From NCBI RefSeq assembly GCF_014697615.1, contig NZ_JACJSD010000049.1:1-50733 (forward strand): 50,733 nt of DNA, in the 5' to 3' direction. Below are positions 28,712-38,054 of this stretch, one piece after another (within the stretch, counting starts at the first letter, position 1; each line of letters starts with the position of its first letter). This DNA comes from Nostoc sp. FACHB-280 (GTDB lineage Bacteria > Cyanobacteriota > Cyanobacteriia > Cyanobacteriales > Nostocaceae). A model generated the notes under the pieces. The model worked only from the letters and a program-made list of their open reading frames with translations. It had not been told where the DNA came from and searched no databases. A program made the position numbers and the translations under genes.

Positions 28712-31651
28712 GTGCCAGATATGCTTACAGATACAACAATTGACCTTCTAGAGTTCACAGCAAAGATATTTCCTTTCAATTTTTTACCCCAACATATTAG
28801 AGAAAATTTACTCAGCAAAGCACAATTTCTGCGTTATCGCATTGGGCAAGTAATAGTAACTCAACAAGCGATGCCAACTCAGATTAGTATCATCTATCAA
28901 GGGCAAGCTCGACTGTTAGGTTATAATGCTGATTCACCTAATCCTGTAACGCTAAAATTACTTTCTGCGGGTGAAGTTTTGGGTTGGATAAGTTATGTGC
29001 GGGGGATTGCTTGCGAAACGGCGATCGCCTCTACTGAAGTTATCACTCTTAATTTCCCTATTAGTGATTTTCTGGCATTACTTAAACAGGATTCAGCCTT
29101 TACTCAAACGTTACATCAACAAATCACAATCGTCGAAGTATATGAACTACTAAAAGAAGAATTCAACCGTCGGGCTGATGGTAGCAAAAATTTAGTTAAG
29201 CTTGCCCAAACTGCAACAGAATCGACAATTATTCAAACATTTCCTGTTAAAAAACTATCCCACAAACAATTAGACTCAAAATATTTGTGGTTAGTTAGCA
29301 GCAATTTTGATGTTGAATTTCCTGTTGGTAGTCGTCTAGATATTGATGATGTCGAACACTGGAAATTTAACGCTAATATGCGTTTAGTAGGTTTACCTAA
29401 ATCGTTATTTCAAGAAAATCCAACACCTACACCACAAGTACCTGCTGAAATTCCTTACGCTACCGAAATTACTGTTAATGCAGAATCAACTACCCAAGGT
29501 AAACAAAAGAAATATCCTTATATTCGCGGTAGAGGCCCGTTAGATGGTTCTTTGGCTTGCTTTGCGATGTTAAGCCAGTATTTTAATATTCCTTTGCGCC
29601 GTGATGTTTTGCGTCGGGTTTTAACAAAACAACAAGAAAAAACAGGCCGGATATCTCTGCAATTTTGCGCCGCCGCAGCTGAGTTGATGGGATTAACTAC
29701 ACAGATGGTGCAAGTTCCTGCTGTTGCTGTCAGTCGCTTACAACTACCAGTTATGATTGGTTGGCAAGATAGTTTTGCAATTATCTACAAAAACAGTAAC
29801 CAAGAGTTACTAATTGCAGTTCCAGAAATGGGAATGCTGCGTTACAAACTGCGAGACTTTGCGGAAAACTGGGGACAAACAGGCGAAGTTTTACTATTAC
29901 AAACTACTAAAAATACACCCAAGGCGCGGTTTAGTTTGAGTTGGTTTGTTCCCGCACTGCGCCGTTATCGTAAGGTACTAATTGAAGTGCTGGTGGCTTC
30001 AATTGTGATTCAAGTATTTGGACTGGTAAATCCTTTAGTTACTCAGGTCATTATTGATAAAGTTTTGGTGGGTAATAGTCCTGACACTTTAGAAGTTTTT
30101 GGCATCTTTTTGCTGGTGGTTGCCGTAATTGAAGCCGTACTCACCAACATTCGCACCCATTTGTTTACAGATACAACTAATCGTATCGATTTGTCTTTGG
30201 GTTCAGAGGTAATTAATCACCTGCTGCGTCTGCCATTATCTTATTTTGAGCGTCATCCTGTAGGGGAATTAGCAACACGCATTCACGAATTAGAAAACAT
30301 TCGCTCTTTTTTGACTGGTACAGCTTTAACTGTAGTGATGGATGCGGTGTTTTCTGTAGTTTACATCGTAGTTATGGCAATTTATAGCCCAATCCTCACG
30401 TTAGTAGCATTAGCAACAGTACCTTTGTTTGGCTTGCTCAACTTAATAGTATCGCCTGTGATGCGGCGACAGTTGCAAGAAAAAGCCGAACGCAACGCTG
30501 ATACTCAATCCTACCTAGTAGAAGTGATGGGAGGAATGCAGACAGTCAAGGCGCAAAATTTAGAAATGCGATCGCGTTGGCAATGGCAAGAACGTTACGC
30601 AAGATACATTAGTGCAGGTTTCAAAACCGTATCTACGCAGACTACAGCCAGTTCTTTTAGCAATTTTCTCAACAAGTTTTCTAGTATGTTGGTGTTGTGG
30701 GTGGGTGCTTTCCTCGTTCTCAATCAACAACTCACTTTAGGACAACTTATAGCCTTTCGCATTCTGGCAGGTTATGTCACTAGTCCCTTATTACGCTTAA
30801 TGCAACTATGGCAGAACTTCCAAGAAACCGCCTTATCTCTGCAACGTATCGCTGATATTTTGGACACTCCCCAAGAAATAGAAACTGACAGCCAAAATAT
30901 CCTTATGCCGAGTATTCAAGGTAGTGTGCGCTTTGAAAATCTCAGCTTCAGCTTCCGCGAACACGGGCCTTTGCAACTATCTAATATTAATTTAGATTTC
31001 CCTGCTGGTTCATTTATCGGCATCGTTGGTCAAAGTGGTTCTGGTAAAAGCACATTGCTCAAATTATTACCTCGCCTTTACGAACCCAAATCTGGCAAAA
31101 TCTTGATTGATGGCTACGATATCAGCAAAGTTGAACTGTATTCTTTACGCCGTCAAATTGGCATGGTGTTGCAAGATACCTTATTATTCGACGGTACAGT
31201 CCGCGAAAATATTGCCCTAGGAAGTTCGGAAGTCAGTGATGAAGAAGTGATTGCTGCTGCCAAGGTTGCCTTCGCCCACGACTTTATTATGAACCTGCCC
31301 AACGGTTACAATACCCGTGTTGGTGAACGGGGTTCTGGGTTATCGGGAGGACAACGCCAAAGAATTGCGATCGCTCGCACGGTGTTACAAAATCCCCAAC
31401 TACTCATTCTTGATGAAGCCACCAGTGCGCTAGATTACAACGCTGAGGCTCAAGTTTGTCGCAATTTAGCCACATCCTTTCAAGATAAAACAGTATTTTT
31501 CATCACACACCGCCTCAGCACAATTCGCCACGCTGATGTCATTCTCATGATGGATAAAGGCGCAGTAGTCGAACAAGGCACTCATGAAGAATTAATGGCA
31601 CGTAAAGGTTATTACTACTGCTTATATCAACAACAGGAAACGCAGATTTAG
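28712..31651 (+). CDS. Type I secretion ABC exporter with CNMP-like and degenerate C39-like domains
   Basis: 979 residues from GTG at 28712; ATG at 28721 is an alternative. Residues about 20-140 resemble a cyclic-nucleotide-binding domain, but the phosphate-binding Arg appears replaced (IACETAIAS). Residues about 268-395 are C39-peptidase-like, yet Gly279 (PLDGSLACFAM) stands where the catalytic Cys is expected and Ser354 (SFAIIY) where the His is, so it is likely a non-cleaving, HlyB-like recognition domain. Residues about 410-690 hold the membrane domain. The ATPase follows, with GQSGSGKST, LSGGQRQRI and LLILDEATS. It should export the RTX and PPC proteins with the HlyD partner. Confidence 0.88.
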   Translation: MPDMLTDTTIDLLEFTAKIFPFNFLPQHIRENLLSKAQFLRYRIGQVIVTQQAMPTQISIIYQGQARLLGYNADSPNPVTLKLLSAGEVLGWISYVRGIACETAIASTEVITLNFPISDFLALLKQDSAFTQTLHQQITIVEVYELLKEEFNRRADGSKNLVKLAQTATESTIIQTFPVKKLSHKQLDSKYLWLVSSNFDVEFPVGSRLDIDDVEHWKFNANMRLVGLPKSLFQENPTPTPQVPAEIPYATEITVNAESTTQGKQKKYPYIRGRGPLDGSLACFAMLSQYFNIPLRRDVLRRVLTKQQEKTGRISLQFCAAAAELMGLTTQMVQVPAVAVSRLQLPVMIGWQDSFAIIYKNSNQELLIAVPEMGMLRYKLRDFAENWGQTGEVLLLQTTKNTPKARFSLSWFVPALRRYRKVLIEVLVASIVIQVFGLVNPLVTQVIIDKVLVGNSPDTLEVFGIFLLVVAVIEAVLTNIRTHLFTDTTNRIDLSLGSEVINHLLRLPLSYFERHPVGELATRIHELENIRSFLTGTALTVVMDAVFSVVYIVVMAIYSPILTLVALATVPLFGLLNLIVSPVMRRQLQEKAERNADTQSYLVEVMGGMQTVKAQNLEMRSRWQWQERYARYISAGFKTVSTQTTASSFSNFLNKFSSMLVLWVGAFLVLNQQLTLGQLIAFRILAGYVTSPLLRLMQLWQNFQETALSLQRIADILDTPQEIETDSQNILMPSIQGSVRFENLSFSFREHGPLQLSNINLDFPAGSFIGIVGQSGSGKSTLLKLLPRLYEPKSGKILIDGYDISKVELYSLRRQIGMVLQDTLLFDGTVRENIALGSSEVSDEEVIAAAKVAFAHDFIMNLPNGYNTRVGERGSGLSGGQRQRIAIARTVLQNPQLLILDEATSALDYNAEAQVCRNLATSFQDKTVFFITHRLSTIRHADVILMMDKGAVVEQGTHEELMARKGYYYCLYQQQETQI

Positions 31652-31652
31652 T

Positions 31653-31742
31653 TAATGGTCAAGAGTCAATGGTCATTTGTCATTCGTTATTTGTTATTCT
31701 TCTCCCCAACTCCCCACTCCCAACTCCCTACTCCCACCCATC
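31653..31742. repeat. Degenerate short tandem repeats between exporter and adaptor genes
   Basis: A run of TCATTTGTCATTCGTTATT-like heptamers followed by CCCCAACTCCCCACTCCC-like units. Both are typical Nostoc STRR-type intergenic repeats. The frame at 31677 through them is not the real start of the next gene. Confidence 0.65.
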
Positions 31743-33239
31743 ATGAATATTCAATTTGATCAGCCAGTTCTTTTACAACAAACTTCTTCTTGGTCGAGAG
31801 CGATCGCTTGGACTATTATCGGAGTTAGTACCTTTACAGTAATTTGGGCTTCAGTGTTCCAAATTGAAGAATCAGTTCATGCGACTGGTAAGCTAGAACC
31901 AAAAGGTGCAGTTAAAGAAATTCAATCACCTGTTAATGGTGTTGTTAAAGAAATTTTAGTTAAAGATGGTCAACGAGTTAAAAAAGGCGAAATACTTATT
32001 AGTTTAGAACAAACTACTTCAACGGCGGAATTAACTTCATTAAAACAAAGTCGTGCGGCTCAATTACTTGCAAAGCAATCTTTGGAATTAGAAAATGAAT
32101 TTTATCGTCGTCAATTGCAAGGCAATATTTCTCAACAGCAAATAGCCCAACAAACTGCTCTATTAAAAATTAAACCAGAATTAGCATTATTAACAAATAA
32201 TCGTGCTGCCATCCTTGCCGAAAACCAATTATACCGCGCTCAATTAAACGGTACAACAGCAGGATTAACACTGACAACAGAACAAAGATTACGCTTGCAA
32301 AATCGTCAAACAGAATTAGCATCACGCCTAGAAACAGCTAAATTAGATACTCAACAAACACAGCAAAAATTACTCCAAACCCAGGCACAGTTAGCCAGCG
32401 CCCAAAAATTACTGGCAATTAATAGCCAAATTTACAAAAATCTCAAAAATCTAGATAAAGAAGGTGCTTACCCCAAAATTCAAACTTTAAGGCAAGAAGA
32501 AGAAGTAAATTCCAAACAAGCAGAAGTAATTCAATTAACTCAAGAACAGCAGAGGTTACAATTAGCAATTTCTCAGAATCAGAAAAAATTTATTAATACG
32601 GCAGCAGTTTCTCAAGAAGACTTATTAGCCAAAATTACAGATAACGACAAAAAAATTGCAGATATTGATAGTCAGTTAACTAAAGTAATTGTCGAAAATC
32701 AAAAACAGATTTATGAAATTAATAGCCGAATTGGCGAAATTGATAGTAAATTAACGCAAGCTCAACAAACTTTGAAATATCAAAAAATCACTTCTCCCGT
32801 AGATGGTACAGTTTTTGAACTCAAAGCCAAATCAACAGGATTTGTAGTACAGTCTAGCGAACCAATTCTCAAACTTGTGCCTAATAGTAATTTGGTTGCT
32901 AATGTTTATATCACCAACCGCGATATTGGTTTTGTCCGCGAAGGACAGCAGGTAGATGTGAGAATTGATTCCTTTCCTTTTCAAGAATATGGTGATGTCA
33001 AAGGCGAATTAATTGAAATTGGTTCTGATGCTTTACCTCCAGACCAAGTTTATAATTTCTGGCGTTTCTCGGCTAAAGTACGGCTAAATGGACAGAATTT
33101 ACTAATTAATCAACGCCAAATACCCTTGCAATCAGGTATGTCTATTAACGCCAACATTAAATTACGCAAGCGCACAGTTATGAGCATTTTTACAGATTTT
33201 TTAGTGCAGAAGACTGAAAGTTTAAAATCTATTCGCTAA
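31743..33239 (+). CDS. HlyD-family membrane fusion protein of the type I secretion system
   Basis: 498 residues from the ATG at 31743 (MNIQFDQPVLLQ); the longer frame is repeat DNA. One membrane helix at residues about 23-42 (IAWTIIGVSTFTVIWASVF), then a lipoyl-like half (VKEIQSPVNGVVKEILVKDG), a long alpha-helical hairpin rich in Gln (about 100-345), the returning lipoyl half (TSPVDGTVFELKA) and a beta-barrel with NVYITNRDIGFVREGQQVDV. This is the standard periplasmic adaptor plan. It links the ABC exporter to an outer-membrane channel of the TolC type, which is not in the window. It is in operon order with the exporter. Confidence 0.9.
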   Translation: MNIQFDQPVLLQQTSSWSRAIAWTIIGVSTFTVIWASVFQIEESVHATGKLEPKGAVKEIQSPVNGVVKEILVKDGQRVKKGEILISLEQTTSTAELTSLKQSRAAQLLAKQSLELENEFYRRQLQGNISQQQIAQQTALLKIKPELALLTNNRAAILAENQLYRAQLNGTTAGLTLTTEQRLRLQNRQTELASRLETAKLDTQQTQQKLLQTQAQLASAQKLLAINSQIYKNLKNLDKEGAYPKIQTLRQEEEVNSKQAEVIQLTQEQQRLQLAISQNQKKFINTAAVSQEDLLAKITDNDKKIADIDSQLTKVIVENQKQIYEINSRIGEIDSKLTQAQQTLKYQKITSPVDGTVFELKAKSTGFVVQSSEPILKLVPNSNLVANVYITNRDIGFVREGQQVDVRIDSFPFQEYGDVKGELIEIGSDALPPDQVYNFWRFSAKVRLNGQNLLINQRQIPLQSGMSINANIKLRKRTVMSIFTDFLVQKTESLKSIR

Positions 33240-33304
33240 ATAATATTATTCGTAGCCAAGATATAAGAAAGTATAGAGGATGGGTTGACGGGGGAGCATG
33301 ATCA

Positions 33305-36058
33305 ATGAGAAACAACTATTGGCTGCAAATATTGGGAATTACTCTTAGTAGCACTACCGTTTTTTGGTCAAATTGCCTACTTGCTCAAATTATCCCAGAT
33401 GCGACTTTACCAATAAATTCCCGTGTCAGCACAGTAGACAACGCCACCACAATTATCAACGGCGGAACACCAGCCGGAAGCAATCTTTTTCACAGTTTTC
33501 AAGAGTTTTCTGTACCTACCAACAGCACAGCTACCTTTAATAATGCGGCAAACGTTCAGAATATCATTACTCGCGTTACAGGTAGCTCAGTTTCTCAGAT
33601 TGATGGATTAATTCGTGCTAATGGTACAGCTAATCTATTTCTTATTAATCCTCAAGGTATTATCTTTCAACCTCATGCCAAGCTAAATATTGGGGGTTCT
33701 TTTTTAGCAACTACAGCTAATAGCTTAAAATTTGCTGATGGCAGAGAATTCAGAGCTAAAGTTAATCAAATTACTCCTTTACTATCGATCAGCATACCAA
33801 TTGGGTTACAGTTCGCCAGCAAAACTGGACAAATTCAAGTTAATGGTATTGGAGGAATAGATTTAGATACTGATAGGTCAATTGATAGTAATCTTGGTCT
33901 ACAAGTATTACCAGGAAAATCTTTAATTTTTGTAGGTGGTAATGTCAGTTTAGATGGCGGAATTTTGCAGGCTCCTGGCGGTAGAGTGGAATTAGGTGGA
34001 CTAGCAGCACCAGGAATAGTAGGACTGAATTTTGATAATAATCTACAGTTGAGTTTTCCGGTTGATGTAGCACGAGCAGATATATCGTTGACTAATGCTT
34101 CTACAATCAATGTCGTTGCTGAAAATAGCGGGAGTATTGCTGTTAATGCTCACAATTTAGATTTATTCAGAAAAAGTACCCTTGTTGCTGGTATAGGTAC
34201 AGAATTGGGTGAAGTTGGCTCTCAAGCAGGTGATATTACTCTTAATGCTACAGGAGCAGTTAAATTTGAAGAGCGATCGCAAATTTTTAACAGTGTTAAT
34301 ACTAACGCTATAGGTGATGGGGGAAACATAACTATTCAAGGTGAATCAGTCTTGTTCAATAATGTTTCTACGTTGTGGTCTGTAACCAATGGTAGAGGAA
34401 ATGCAGGGAACGTAACACTCAAAGCCAAAGATTCTGTCACCTTTGAAAATAGCAGTGGTACATTCGCTTTTGTCGGAGGTGATGGAATTGGTAATGGAGC
34501 AAATATCATTATCCTAGCTCACTCCTCCTCTTTGCTCAATGGTTCTCAATTTTTTTCAGCTTCAATCGGAGAAGGAAATGCAGGGAATGTGACTTTTGAT
34601 GTCAGTGGCCCTGTAACTTTTGCTGGAGTGGACATTGAGAATCTGCCTAGTGGTGTGTTTACCAACAAGGTAAGTAGTAACATTGGCAAAAGCGGAGATA
34701 TAACTATTCGTGCTAGTTCATTTACCTTGCGTGATGGCGCTCAAATAGATACTAGTGTCAGCGGTTTTCAATCAGCAGGAGATATAACAATTGAAACTAG
34801 TGGTTCTGTCTCATTGACAGGAGTGAATAGCACTGGATCAGTTAGTTTTATCCGTAGCCAGGTTAATGGTGGCACTGGCTCTGGGGGAAATATTACTATC
34901 AAAGCTAGTTCACTATCTTTGCAAGGTGGCGCTCAAATCAATTCCAACACACTAGCGCAAGGAAATGCTGGCAATATAAAACTGGAAATTAGCGGTAATG
35001 TATCGTTAGCAGGTGTGGATAAAAATGGAGATGCTGGCGGTATATTCAGCAGTGTAGAATCTGAAGCAACAGGCTTGGGGGGCGATATTAACATTCAGGC
35101 TAATTCACTTTTTGTCGGTGATGGTGCAAGATTATTTGCCAGCACTTTAGGACAAAACAATGCAGGCAATATAACCGTGAATGTCAGAGATGCGATCGCT
35201 TTTGATAGTATGAATAGCATTAGCCCTAGTGGAGCATTTACTAGCGTAGAGCCTAATGCAGTAGGTGATGCAGGCAATATTAATTTAACAGCCCGTTCAA
35301 TTCGGTTAGATAATCAAGCAGCTATTTCAGCAATTACGACATCGGGTAACGGCGGTGATATTAACTTGCAAGTGCAGGATATATTACTGTTACGCCGCAA
35401 CAGCAAAATTTCTACCTCAGCAGGTACAGCTAGGCAAGGCGGAGATGGTGGAAACATCACTATTAATGCTCCCAATGGTTTTATCGTTACTATTCCCAAC
35501 GAAAATAGTGATATTACAGCCAATGCTTTCACTGGTAACGGTGGGAGAGTAAATATTCAAGCCTTTGGGATCTTTGATATTCAACCTCGTGAAAGTTCCA
35601 CTGTTTTTAATGACATCACCGCCAGTTCAGAATTAGGTGTAGACGGCACCATAGAACTAAATACCCCCAATGTCGACCCCAACCAAGGATTAGTAGAACT
35701 ACCCGCCAATTTAGTTGATGCTTCGGAGCAAATTACTCAAGGCTGCACTCCTAGACGGGGACGAAGCAATAGTTTTGTCGTGACAGGGCGGGGAGGAGTA
35801 CCTTTAAGTCCTAGTGAACCGTTGCGCCAAAGGGCTGTGATTACTCAATGGGTAACGCTGGATGAGGCGACGCAAAACAAACCAGACATAATAGCAAAAC
35901 CAACTAAGGTAGTCGAACATCAACAGCCAATTGTTCCGGCGCAAGGATGGGTTATGGATAAACAAGGTAATGTTCATCTTGTGGCTCAGGCACTTGATGG
36001 TTTAATTCAGGACTCAGGAGTTAGGAGTAAAAATAGATTTTGTCAGACTGGCATTTGA
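33305..36058 (+). CDS. Filamentous haemagglutinin-type (TPS domain) secreted beta-helix protein
   Basis: 917 residues; GGGGGAG 8 bases before the ATG. Signal peptide at residues 1-28 (LQILGITLSSTTVFWSNCLL then AQ). Residues about 30-260 are a two-partner secretion domain: INGGTPAGSNLFHSFQEFSV, ANLFLINPQGIIF and GGSFLATTA are its marks. After that come many imperfect repeats (GNAGNVTL, GGNITIKASSLSL) expected to form a right-handed beta-helix, ending with a cyanobacterial-type C-terminus (TQGCTPRRG). It is probably exported through a TpsB/Omp85 pore not in the window and stays at the cell surface. It follows the HlyD gene by 65 bp. Confidence 0.87.
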   Translation: MRNNYWLQILGITLSSTTVFWSNCLLAQIIPDATLPINSRVSTVDNATTIINGGTPAGSNLFHSFQEFSVPTNSTATFNNAANVQNIITRVTGSSVSQIDGLIRANGTANLFLINPQGIIFQPHAKLNIGGSFLATTANSLKFADGREFRAKVNQITPLLSISIPIGLQFASKTGQIQVNGIGGIDLDTDRSIDSNLGLQVLPGKSLIFVGGNVSLDGGILQAPGGRVELGGLAAPGIVGLNFDNNLQLSFPVDVARADISLTNASTINVVAENSGSIAVNAHNLDLFRKSTLVAGIGTELGEVGSQAGDITLNATGAVKFEERSQIFNSVNTNAIGDGGNITIQGESVLFNNVSTLWSVTNGRGNAGNVTLKAKDSVTFENSSGTFAFVGGDGIGNGANIIILAHSSSLLNGSQFFSASIGEGNAGNVTFDVSGPVTFAGVDIENLPSGVFTNKVSSNIGKSGDITIRASSFTLRDGAQIDTSVSGFQSAGDITIETSGSVSLTGVNSTGSVSFIRSQVNGGTGSGGNITIKASSLSLQGGAQINSNTLAQGNAGNIKLEISGNVSLAGVDKNGDAGGIFSSVESEATGLGGDINIQANSLFVGDGARLFASTLGQNNAGNITVNVRDAIAFDSMNSISPSGAFTSVEPNAVGDAGNINLTARSIRLDNQAAISAITTSGNGGDINLQVQDILLLRRNSKISTSAGTARQGGDGGNITINAPNGFIVTIPNENSDITANAFTGNGGRVNIQAFGIFDIQPRESSTVFNDITASSELGVDGTIELNTPNVDPNQGLVELPANLVDASEQITQGCTPRRGRSNSFVVTGRGGVPLSPSEPLRQRAVITQWVTLDEATQNKPDIIAKPTKVVEHQQPIVPAQGWVMDKQGNVHLVAQALDGLIQDSGVRSKNRFCQTGI

Positions 36059-36201
36059 ATTAAATTGAATTTCAGATATACAACTTGAGTTTTCAGTTTG
36101 TTAATTAATAGAAGACTCAGTTTTAAGCTTGTGGGTGAAATTATTGTAATTAAAATCCGGCTATTTAAAAAACAAGATAATTAACAGGTTGTACATTACA
36201 A

Positions 36202-36702
36202 ATGATATTTAAAACGCAGAGATTGGCTTTAACTCCTATTTTGGAGAGTGAACTTAGCACACTCCATTTAATTTTTACTGATTCGTATGTGAGAAGGTAT
36301 CTATGTGACGACCAAATCTTTTCTCTACAACAGGTTAAAGAAATGCTCAAGCAGAGCATAAACTACTTTGAAGAAGAAAAGTTTGGTCTTTGGTTGATCA
36401 AGATAGATAGCAATAATGAAGTCATTGGATTTGTTGGTTTATGGTATTTCTTTGATGAAGAACAACCCCAGTTAATCTATGCCTTGTTGCCTAAAGCACT
36501 CAAAAAAGGGTACGCTACTGAAGCTGCGACCAAAATCCTAGAGTATTGTTTCGATGAACTTGGCTATAAGTATGTTGTAGCAAGCTGTGATCTGCCAAAT
36601 CTTGAGTCGCAAAAAGTAGCCCAAAGACTTGGAATGAAGAAGGTGAAAGAAACAATTGTGAATGGAAATCCTATTGTGGTTTTTAGAGTTGACAAGTTTT
36701 GA
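36202..36702 (+). CDS. GNAT-family N-acetyltransferase (RimJ/RimL-like)
   Basis: 166 residues covering a full GNAT fold. FKTQRLALTPILESE starts the domain, IGFVGLWYFFDEEQPQLIYA is the central strand region, KKGYATEAATKILEYCF is the acetyl-CoA-binding motif A, and LPNLESQKVAQRLGMKKVKE is the conserved C-terminal motif. It resembles RimJ/RimL-type enzymes that acetylate protein N-termini or small molecules. No clear ribosome binding site, no operon partner. The substrate cannot be told from sequence. Confidence 0.85.
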   Translation: MIFKTQRLALTPILESELSTLHLIFTDSYVRRYLCDDQIFSLQQVKEMLKQSINYFEEEKFGLWLIKIDSNNEVIGFVGLWYFFDEEQPQLIYALLPKALKKGYATEAATKILEYCFDELGYKYVVASCDLPNLESQKVAQRLGMKKVKETIVNGNPIVVFRVDKF

Positions 36703-36743
36703 CATCCTTTACGGTGTAGACACAAGTTTTGTTTTACCTTGCT

Positions 36744-36843
36744 TGTAGCAACTTCCACTTTCGTTCCCAGAACTTCTGTCTTCGCGTTTTAGTGTTTCGC
36801 GCAAGCTGTAGAAACTTGCGCTTTCGTTGTCAGAACTTCCACA
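36744..36843. repeat. Imperfect 37-bp direct repeat
   Basis: TGTAGCAACTTCCACTTTCG (36744 on) and TGTAGAAACTTGCGCTTTCG (36807 on) continue with CAGAACTTC in both. The 224-bp gap between the GNAT and DUF1822 genes holds nothing else clear. Confidence 0.55.
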
Positions 36844-36926
36844 AAAATGAAAATGAGTCGTTCAACCCCAGGGAAAAATCAGTTAATCTTGAATGGCAAT
36901 TACCGTATCTTCCCTTCAATATTTAT

Positions 36927-38054
36927 TTAAAACTGTAAAATTTCTCTCTCATACCCTTCTGGTGTTGGTTCCACTTCCCAAACAATGCCTTCTCCTGGTT
37001 CCATTACTACATCAACGTAAAGTTGAGCGATCACTTCTTGGGCTGTATCCTCGTTATTAGCAAAAGGTTGTAAATCTTCGGTTAACAGTCTCAATTTAAA
37101 TCCTGCGGGAATTATCTGTTGTGGGTTGGCGTTGCGTAACTCAAACCGCCAGGTATTATCTGCTAAGTCTCCGATGGGAAATACACGCAATTCATAGAAA
37201 TTTCCTGCTAAGGTTAACTGTCGAGTCAACCCCCCAGACTCTTCAACTTCGCGGCTGCGGACTCCACGGGGCGCTAATTGTAATAGTGTCAAATTCCAAC
37301 CAAACTGCTGTGCTAAATTTGATACTCCTGATTGCAGCCATTGGGGAATTGACCATTGTTGTAATGTTCCTTGTCTGTGTTCGTATAATTGTTGTCGCCA
37401 GCCGCCATGTGCGATGAATGCGCCCCAAATTTCCCAGGGAATTGCTAACCTAGGAAAGACTATTTCGGAATGCCTGAGTCGTTGTAGTAAGTTTTGGGCT
37501 TGCGTTAAAGGTAAGTTTGGTAAAGGTGCGACTGATTCGCGTAAAATTTCTGTGGGACAAAGTTGACGGGTAATCCACAGACCATTGATGTCTTTAATCA
37601 GGTCATCTGTGTCTAAACTATAGGTGCGATCGCTCGCATCATACACACCCTTGGTTTTTAATTGGCGATGAGTGGTATATCCATAAATCGATACCCAGCC
37701 AGCATTGGAGTTAACTTGTATTGCAATATAGTAATCAGCTATCCAATCTGGAATATCCAGCCATTCTTGGGGTACGCGCAATTCTGCTGTATCAATTGCG
37801 GTTGTGGGAATTAATACTAATCGTATATCTTGAATGGCGATCACACATCCATTAACAAATTCCCAAAAGCTGGGTAAGGCTGCTAATTGTGTTGCAACTC
37901 TCGCACTGGGATTTTGTTCTGCTTTCACCCAAGCTAAAAATGCTTCCAGGCTGATTTGATTGAGGTAAGCTCGCCAACTTGCGCCTGATGTGGAAAAAGC
38001 TGGTAATTCCCTTGTTGGTAAAATTTCTAAGGTTAGCTGCGTATCAAAAGTCAT
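36927..38054 (-). CDS. DUF1822 family protein
   Basis: 375 residues, soluble. SLEAFLAWVKAEQNPSA, FWEFVNGCVIAIQDIRLVLI, VPQEWLDIPDWIADYYIAIQ and WVSIYGYTTHRQLK are features of the cyanobacterial DUF1822 family. It is translationally coupled (ATGA, 4 bp) to the sigma factor gene upstream. DUF1822 genes are commonly found next to such sigma factors and CHAT-CHASE2 genes in cyanobacteria. A role as partner or regulator of the sigma factor is possible but not demonstrated. The end (VVMEPGEGIVWEVEPTPEGY) looks beta-rich. Confidence 0.83.
   Translation of the reverse strand: MTFDTQLTLEILPTRELPAFSTSGASWRAYLNQISLEAFLAWVKAEQNPSARVATQLAALPSFWEFVNGCVIAIQDIRLVLIPTTAIDTAELRVPQEWLDIPDWIADYYIAIQVNSNAGWVSIYGYTTHRQLKTKGVYDASDRTYSLDTDDLIKDINGLWITRQLCPTEILRESVAPLPNLPLTQAQNLLQRLRHSEIVFPRLAIPWEIWGAFIAHGGWRQQLYEHRQGTLQQWSIPQWLQSGVSNLAQQFGWNLTLLQLAPRGVRSREVEESGGLTRQLTLAGNFYELRVFPIGDLADNTWRFELRNANPQQIIPAGFKLRLLTEDLQPFANNEDTAQEVIAQLYVDVVMEPGEGIVWEVEPTPEGYEREILQF

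Noticed and set aside
31677-31742. Start of the HlyD gene at 31677
   Set aside because: The first 22 codons are low-complexity repeat DNA common in Nostoc spacers, and the ATG at 31743 begins the conserved part.
33305-36058. Reading the haemagglutinin-like protein as part of the type I export operon
   Set aside because: It has an N-terminal signal peptide and a two-partner secretion domain, which indicate Sec plus an Omp85 pore, not the ABC exporter.
36729-36938. A 69-residue + strand frame after the GNAT gene
   Set aside because: It is made of imperfect direct repeats, lacks a ribosome binding site and shows no domain.
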